From Shewanella sp. GD04112 (lineage in GTDB: Bacteria; Pseudomonadota; Gammaproteobacteria; Enterobacterales; Shewanellaceae): a stretch of 64,000 bases of DNA. The notes under the pieces are model-generated. The model searched no databases. It had not been told where the DNA came from and was given only the letters and a program-made list of their open reading frames with translations. The stretch is from contig NZ_JAOEAL010000001.1 in NCBI RefSeq assembly GCF_029835735.1, positions 2,170,001-2,234,000 on the forward strand. The letters run 5' to 3'. The number at the start of each line of letters is the position of its first letter. The stretch's first letter is position 1. Shown here piece by piece: positions 59,500 through 64,000 of the stretch. The translations under genes were made by a program, and so were the position numbers.

Positions 59500-60930
59500 A
59501 TGTTTACTCTCACCATAAACGACGGGGACTATGGGGTGAATCGACTCAAGGTGCTGGATGTGTACTCATTACGTTTGTTATTAACCTTGCTGATGCTCTC
59601 GGGGATTTCGGTTTCCGTGGGTATTTCAAGCTGGTTCAGCACCCGGGATTCTAAGCATCAAATCGAAGAGTTATTTGATGCGCAAATGCTGCAAAGCGCG
59701 AAAATGCTTGAGCTTTTTTATCACGATGAGGCGGAATTTAAAACGCCACAAGAGCTGCCGCAAGTTCTCCATGTCCCCGATAGCCAGATCAGTACCTTTG
59801 CTCAAAAGGCCGATGCATTAAAGCTGGCCTATGAGCACAAACTCGCATTTCAGATCTGGAGCGAGGCGGGGCAAGCGCTGGTGTTTTCAGACAATATCGG
59901 CCGACAACCCATAACTAAGTTTGTTCAAGGCTATAGCAAAAAAGTGTTTGAAGGGGAGCTGTGGCATGTGTTCAGTTTTTTTTCGGTCAAACACAAAGTC
60001 TGGATAATCACAGCCCAGCAAGATGAAGTGCGCCAAGAGCTGGTCTCGCAAATTATGCACAATGCCGTAATCGTGCCGCTGATCGTTGTGCCCTTGACCT
60101 TACTTATCGTCAGCTTGCTGTTTTACATCTTGTTCCGGCCGTTGAAGTCCTTCGAGCGCGAGTTAATGGCACGCTCGCCTAACGATCTCACGCCGCTCAC
60201 TATGTCACTGCCTAAGGAACTCGTGCCTGTGCGCCGCGCGCTAAACCAATATATCAGCAGCATTGCGCACTTTATTGCGAGGGAGCGTCGCTTTAGTGCC
60301 GATGCGGCCCATGAGTTAAAAACCCCCTTATCCGTGATTAAATTACATCAACAGGGGTTAGAAGGTTTAGTGGGCGAGGGTGATGCGGAGCGTATTCACC
60401 TTGCCGCTATCGATGCCGGTGTGAAGCATATGAGTCACACCGTTGAGCAACTTTTGTTGCTTGCGCGGGTCGATTCGATTGCCGAACTCAATGTGCAACC
60501 TCATCTGTTACTGCCAATGGTGGAAGATGCGCTGAATCAGCTAATGCCACTGATCACCGACTATGAATGGCAAATCGAGATCGATGCGGCATTAACGCTC
60601 AACTGCGATCGGTTTTACCTGCTGATCGTGCTAAAAAACATCATCGAAAATGCCTGTAAATACAGTCCTGTCGAAACTGAGATTAGTATCAGTGCCGCAG
60701 TCACCCACACCCATGTCGAGATAAAGATCGCCGACCGCGGGCAGGGCATGACTCTGGAGCAAATCGCCAGTGCGACGGAGCGTTTTTACCGCGTCAATGA
60801 AAATGAAGGAATAGGCGCGGGATTGGGGCTGTCCATCTGCCACCACATCATTGATTTACACCAAGGAGAATTGACGATCACGCCCCGTGAAAATGGCGGT
60901 TTAGTGGTCACGCTTGCGCTTCCCCTGTAA
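59500..60930 (+). CDS. Sensor histidine kinase, QseC-like
   Basis: A membrane histidine kinase of up to 476 residues. TM1 is near residues 28-48 and TM2 near 185-205 (IVVPLTLLIVSLLFYILF), enclosing a periplasmic sensor domain of about 135 residues. The H-box is RRFSADAAHELKTPLS (His271 counted from this start), then N-box NIIENACKYSP and G-boxes DRGQGM and GAGLGLSICHHI. The start is uncertain: the ATG at 59500 has AGG too close, and a GTG at 59536 with GGGGACTATGG ahead would shorten it by 12 residues. Partner of the preceding regulator. Signal unknown. Confidence 0.92.
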   Translation: MFTLTINDGDYGVNRLKVLDVYSLRLLLTLLMLSGISVSVGISSWFSTRDSKHQIEELFDAQMLQSAKMLELFYHDEAEFKTPQELPQVLHVPDSQISTFAQKADALKLAYEHKLAFQIWSEAGQALVFSDNIGRQPITKFVQGYSKKVFEGELWHVFSFFSVKHKVWIITAQQDEVRQELVSQIMHNAVIVPLIVVPLTLLIVSLLFYILFRPLKSFERELMARSPNDLTPLTMSLPKELVPVRRALNQYISSIAHFIARERRFSADAAHELKTPLSVIKLHQQGLEGLVGEGDAERIHLAAIDAGVKHMSHTVEQLLLLARVDSIAELNVQPHLLLPMVEDALNQLMPLITDYEWQIEIDAALTLNCDRFYLLIVLKNIIENACKYSPVETEISISAAVTHTHVEIKIADRGQGMTLEQIASATERFYRVNENEGIGAGLGLSICHHIIDLHQGELTITPRENGGLVVTLALPL

Positions 60931-61164
60931 CTCACATTTCAAATGGTATTTCAACGCGATTCGCAGCCTTAACATAATTATTTTATGCCCGCTGGCTCGC
61001 GTATTGGCAGGCATCATCTAAGATTTGTAGTTAGGGCAAATCGCTAAGATGAGTGATACCGCAAATTTGCAAAACAGATTGATTTTGTTTCTATTATGCG
61101 AACTTGGCAGCACTTTATTAGCACTTGTAACTTTTAAAGATCAAATTGGTATGTTAATTCGAAT

Positions 61165-61193
61165 TTGATATTCTTTATTGGTATAAGTATATT
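61165..61193 (+). promoter_or_regulatory. Candidate sigma-70 promoter for opgGH
   Basis: TTGATA and TATATT are separated by exactly 17 bases in the 444-bp AT-rich region ahead of opgG, giving a leader of about 175 bases. No gene was found in the rest of 60931-61374. Confidence 0.4.
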
Positions 61194-61374
61194 GCTAAAT
61201 AGTATCGTGCAAAAGGAGTTAACTGCATCTTTATTTATGAGTTTTTTACTCCTTCTGATATCTTTCGCGATATGTAACAGCCTGTGTTTTTTTTCGTTCA
61301 AACAGCGGTAAAAAAATTTCACTGTGCACACAAAAAACGTTGATTTCTTAGTTTATTTTTAGGTTACCTATCCT

Positions 61375-63012
61375 ATGGTTAGCTTGTTGCGTTGCCAATC
61401 GTTTAAACCTTCTTCTTCACTCATTTGCTCACTGGCGCTTAGCGCAGCATTTGCGCTGTCGAGCTCGGCATTTGCTGAAGAGACAAAGCCTGCTGAAAAC
61501 AAACCCGCCACACCTGTGGTGAGTCCACCTAAGGCGACGGCTCAGCCGGCGAACAAAAATCAAGTGAGATTTACTAAAACGGGCACCTTTGATGGCGACT
61601 CAGTCGTGAAGTTAGCTCGCAAGTTGGCTTCTAAACCCTATGTGGTACTAAAGGATCCGCTGCCAGCAGGCCTCGCTAAGTTAACCTACGATGAATACCG
61701 TGACATTCGCTTTAACCCGATTTCGTCGATTTGGCGCGATCAAGGTTTACCCTTCCAAATGCAAATGTTTCACCGTGGCTTCTATTTCCAAGATTTAATC
61801 GAAATTGCCATTGTTGAAGCTAACCAAGCGACTCACTTAGCCTACGAGCCTAAGTATTTCACTGCGGGTGAGGTTATCACTCAAGCGTTGCCAAATGATG
61901 ACATTGGTTACTCAGGCTTTCGCATTCATAACCAGTTAAACACCAACGGCGTTTATGACGAGTTGATGGTGTTCCAAGGTGCGAGCTATTTCCGTGCCTT
62001 AGGTAAAGGTAACTCCTATGGTTTATCTGCCCGTGGTTTAGCCTTGAAAACCGCAGATCCAGAAGGGGAAGAGTTCCCGATTTTCCGCGCATTTTGGGTT
62101 GAACGTCCTTCCTACGACAGCAACCTGATCGTGGTTCATGCATTGCTCGATAGCCCAAGTGTAGCGGGTGCGTATCGCTTCTCGGTGCGTCCTGGTGACA
62201 ACACCCAAATTGACGTTGAAGCGACATTATTCCCTCGCGTCGAACTCAGCAAAGTGGGTCTAGCGCCAAGTACTAGCATGTTCTTACATTCACTCAATGG
62301 CCGCCATGATACCGACGACTTTAGACCCGAAGTCCACGATTCAGACGGTTTGTTAATGTTTAACGGCCGCGGTGAGCACCTATGGCGCCCACTGGCTAAC
62401 CCACGCCAATTACAGGTAAGTGCATTTTCTGACAACTCGCCACAGGGTTTTGGGTTAATTCAACGTGAACGCAATTATGCCTCTTATCAAGATCTCGAAG
62501 CCCACTACGAGCGTCGTCCAAGTTTGTGGATTGAACCTGTGGGTAACTGGGGACAAGGTGCGGTCGTTCTGACAGAAATTCCAACAGAATCAGAAATTCA
62601 TGATAATATCGTGAGCTTCTGGAAGCCGCGTCAGCCTATTCCTGCGGGCAGCGAATATCATTTTGCTTACCGTATGAGCTGGGGCGAGGAGCCAGTGGCG
62701 AAAACCAATTCTGTCGTGGTGAGTCGTACAGCCAGTGGTCGTGCCGACATCGCAAAAGCGACCCCAAGACGTTTGTTTGTCGTGGATTATCATCTTAACG
62801 GCGCCATGCCCGATGAATTACCGCTCGCGAAGGTTGAGTCTTCCGGTGGGGTGATTTCAAATGTGGTTATTGCGCGTAACGCGGCCAACAATGGTTATCG
62901 CCTCGCGTTTGAGTTGGAGCCAGAAGATAAGGAACTTATCGAATTACGTGCCGAACTCAAGTTCTCAACACCGCGTCAGGTTGAAACCTGGCTCTATCGC
63001 TGGACGCTTTAA
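61375..63012 (+). CDS. opgG: Periplasmic glucan biosynthesis protein OpgG
   Basis: A 545-residue periplasmic protein (signal peptide ending SSSAFAEE) needed for branching and length control of osmoregulated periplasmic glucans. Family phrases include FTKTGTFDGDSVVKLARKLASKPY, YDEYRDIRFNP, and VYDELMVFQGASYFRALGKGNSYGLSARGLA. The length fits OpgG/OpgD. Its position directly before opgH supports OpgG. No attenuator or operator was recognised in the upstream gap. Confidence 0.96.
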   Translation: MVSLLRCQSFKPSSSLICSLALSAAFALSSSAFAEETKPAENKPATPVVSPPKATAQPANKNQVRFTKTGTFDGDSVVKLARKLASKPYVVLKDPLPAGLAKLTYDEYRDIRFNPISSIWRDQGLPFQMQMFHRGFYFQDLIEIAIVEANQATHLAYEPKYFTAGEVITQALPNDDIGYSGFRIHNQLNTNGVYDELMVFQGASYFRALGKGNSYGLSARGLALKTADPEGEEFPIFRAFWVERPSYDSNLIVVHALLDSPSVAGAYRFSVRPGDNTQIDVEATLFPRVELSKVGLAPSTSMFLHSLNGRHDTDDFRPEVHDSDGLLMFNGRGEHLWRPLANPRQLQVSAFSDNSPQGFGLIQRERNYASYQDLEAHYERRPSLWIEPVGNWGQGAVVLTEIPTESEIHDNIVSFWKPRQPIPAGSEYHFAYRMSWGEEPVAKTNSVVVSRTASGRADIAKATPRRLFVVDYHLNGAMPDELPLAKVESSGGVISNVVIARNAANNGYRLAFELEPEDKELIELRAELKFSTPRQVETWLYRWTL

Positions 63013-63035
63013 GGTCCATGACGGAGCGACATAAT

Positions 63036-64000
63036 ATGACTGTATCCGAGAATTCGGTTCTTGAGACTGAAGTGCTCGTGGGTGGTAGCGCCATGCCTAA
63101 TGAAAGGCCTGGCGCAATGGAACCCCAAAGCTTAAGCCAAATGCCTGAAGGATTTCCGCGTCGTAGCACCGTTGCCAATGGTGTACGTTCTAAGGTATCC
63201 CGTCGATTCTTTGTCGTGGGCGGAGCTCTGGCGCTGTCTGCTTTTGCTATCTACGAAATGGGCGCTGTATTCAGTATCGGAGGGATCACTCCCCTCGAAT
63301 ATCTGATGTTGGCGCTGTTTGCGATTAATTTCTGCTGGATTGCCTTGGCGTTTTGTAGTGGTATCGCAGGCTTCTTCATGTTGCTGAAAAAGCCCAAGCC
63401 AAACGAGCTTGAACAGACTGAGCTACATACCCGCACCGCGATTTTGATGCCAACCTATAACGAGTCGCCTGATCGGGTGTTCTCCGCGGTATCAGTGATG
63501 GCGGAAGCCTTATCCCAAACGGGGCATGGCCATGCATTCGATTGGTTTATCTTAAGTGATACCACAGATCCTGAAATCGCCCTGTTAGAAGAACAGGCGT
63601 TTTTAGTGCTACGCCAAGAAACCCATAAACATTCTCGCGTGTATTACCGCCGCCGTCGTAAGAACGTGGCGCGTAAAGCGGGTAACGTGGCGGATTTCTG
63701 CCGCCGATGGGGCTCTCGCTACGATCACTTATTGGTGCTGGACGCTGACAGTTTGATGGAGTCATCGACCATCACTGGCTTAGCACAACGTATGCAGGCC
63801 GATCCTGACGCCGGACTTATCCAGACGATTCCATCGCTCATCAATGGCACCACCTTAATGGCGCGTCTGCAGCAGTTTGCGGCGCGTATTTATGGTCCTG
63901 TGATTGGTACGGGGCTTGGTTGGTGGGTACAAAAAGAAGGTAACTTCTGGGGCCATAACGCTATTATTCGTACCGAAGCCTTTATGGGCGCAGCAGGTCT
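63036..64000 (+). CDS. opgH: Glucans biosynthesis glucosyltransferase OpgH (5' part)
   Basis: The first 321 codons of an inner-membrane family-2 glycosyltransferase that polymerises the glucan backbone from UDP-glucose; the gene runs off the window end. Two membrane helices lie near residues 58-80 and 92-115. The GT2 domain begins TAILMPTYNESPDRVFSAV, with the nucleotide-binding Asp in WFILSDTTD and the metal-binding LVLDADSLM. The ATG at 63036 has GGAG 10 bases upstream; an in-frame ATG at 63018 is an alternative. Probably co-transcribed with opgG (23-bp gap). Confidence 0.95.
   Translation, partial: MTVSENSVLETEVLVGGSAMPNERPGAMEPQSLSQMPEGFPRRSTVANGVRSKVSRRFFVVGGALALSAFAIYEMGAVFSIGGITPLEYLMLALFAINFCWIALAFCSGIAGFFMLLKKPKPNELEQTELHTRTAILMPTYNESPDRVFSAVSVMAEALSQTGHGHAFDWFILSDTTDPEIALLEEQAFLVLRQETHKHSRVYYRRRRKNVARKAGNVADFCRRWGSRYDHLLVLDADSLMESSTITGLAQRMQADPDAGLIQTIPSLINGTTLMARLQQFAARIYGPVIGTGLGWWVQKEGNFWGHNAIIRTEAFMGAAG

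Noticed and set aside
1..64000. CRISPR array, tRNA or rRNA genes
   Set aside because: No regularly spaced repeats, no cloverleaf-like sequence with CCA end and no ribosomal RNA motifs were seen by eye. A tRNA scan would settle it.

Overview
The window is a contiguous piece of a gammaproteobacterial chromosome that looks like Shewanella, of the S. oneidensis / MR-4 type. The basis is the gene content and order: a his operon with bifunctional hisB and hisIE and a six-histidine leader peptide, pheS-pheT-ihfA followed by an lpxM/msbB-type acyltransferase, a periplasmic [NiFe] hydrogenase (hyaABCD) with hypF and hypBCDEA, fdhD next to a YdeP-type molybdoenzyme, and opgGH. This is recognition of the genes and their order; no database was searched. 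No rRNA, tRNA or CRISPR array was seen.

Layout. (1) 1-3821 is the worn edge of an accessory island. A tyrosine-recombinase gene missing both ends is joined through an IS3-family element (about 1276-2474) to the 3' part of a methyltransferase-HNH gene. The element has no target duplication, so the junction is best read as an IS-associated deletion. (2) 4005-14506 is ordinary core genome: a DUF938 methyltransferase, a PuuB-like oxidase, a LysR regulator divergent from the formaldehyde-detoxification pair adhC-fghA, a secreted trypsin-like protease, and the ydbH-ynbE-ydbL envelope operon. (3) 14765-24707 holds an aromatic amino-acid permease and the leftward operon hisL-hisGDCBHAF-hisIE, with a leader-peptide attenuator and an unexplained perfect palindrome in the promoter region. 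(4) 25076-33410 has four poorly known small genes, the yoaA helicase, a Fur-box-preceded TonB receptor and a chemotaxis receptor. (5) 33881-38601 is pheST-ihfA and the acyltransferase. (6) 38719-55259 is the hydrogenase region. The structural operon hyaABCD continues into a strongly diverged HypF paralogue and then true hypF. A LysR gene, fdhD and a YdeP-type oxidoreductase separate this from hypBCDEA. A perfect FNR box lies upstream of hyaA. (7) 55610-60930 is a compact six-gene unit: TlpA-like thioredoxin, DUF4266 lipoprotein, DUF3570 outer-membrane barrel, ApbE-like flavin transferase, and a QseBC/PmrAB-like two-component system. (8) 61375-64000 is opgG and the 5' part of opgH.

The most promising little-described system is region 7. 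The DUF3570 protein carries a D-x-x-T-G-A-S sequence, the kind of site ApbE enzymes flavinylate. An ApbE-family gene lies immediately downstream. The first gene is preceded by three 11-bp-spaced TTAA repeats of the PmrA/QseB type, matching the family of the regulator encoded in the same unit. My inference is a self-regulated module that builds a flavin-bearing outer-membrane or periplasmic redox protein, with a thiol oxidoreductase and a tiny lipoprotein ending in GGGCGCN as accessory parts. The second point of interest is the HypF paralogue, which keeps one zinc finger and the C-terminal fold but has lost the catalytic motifs.
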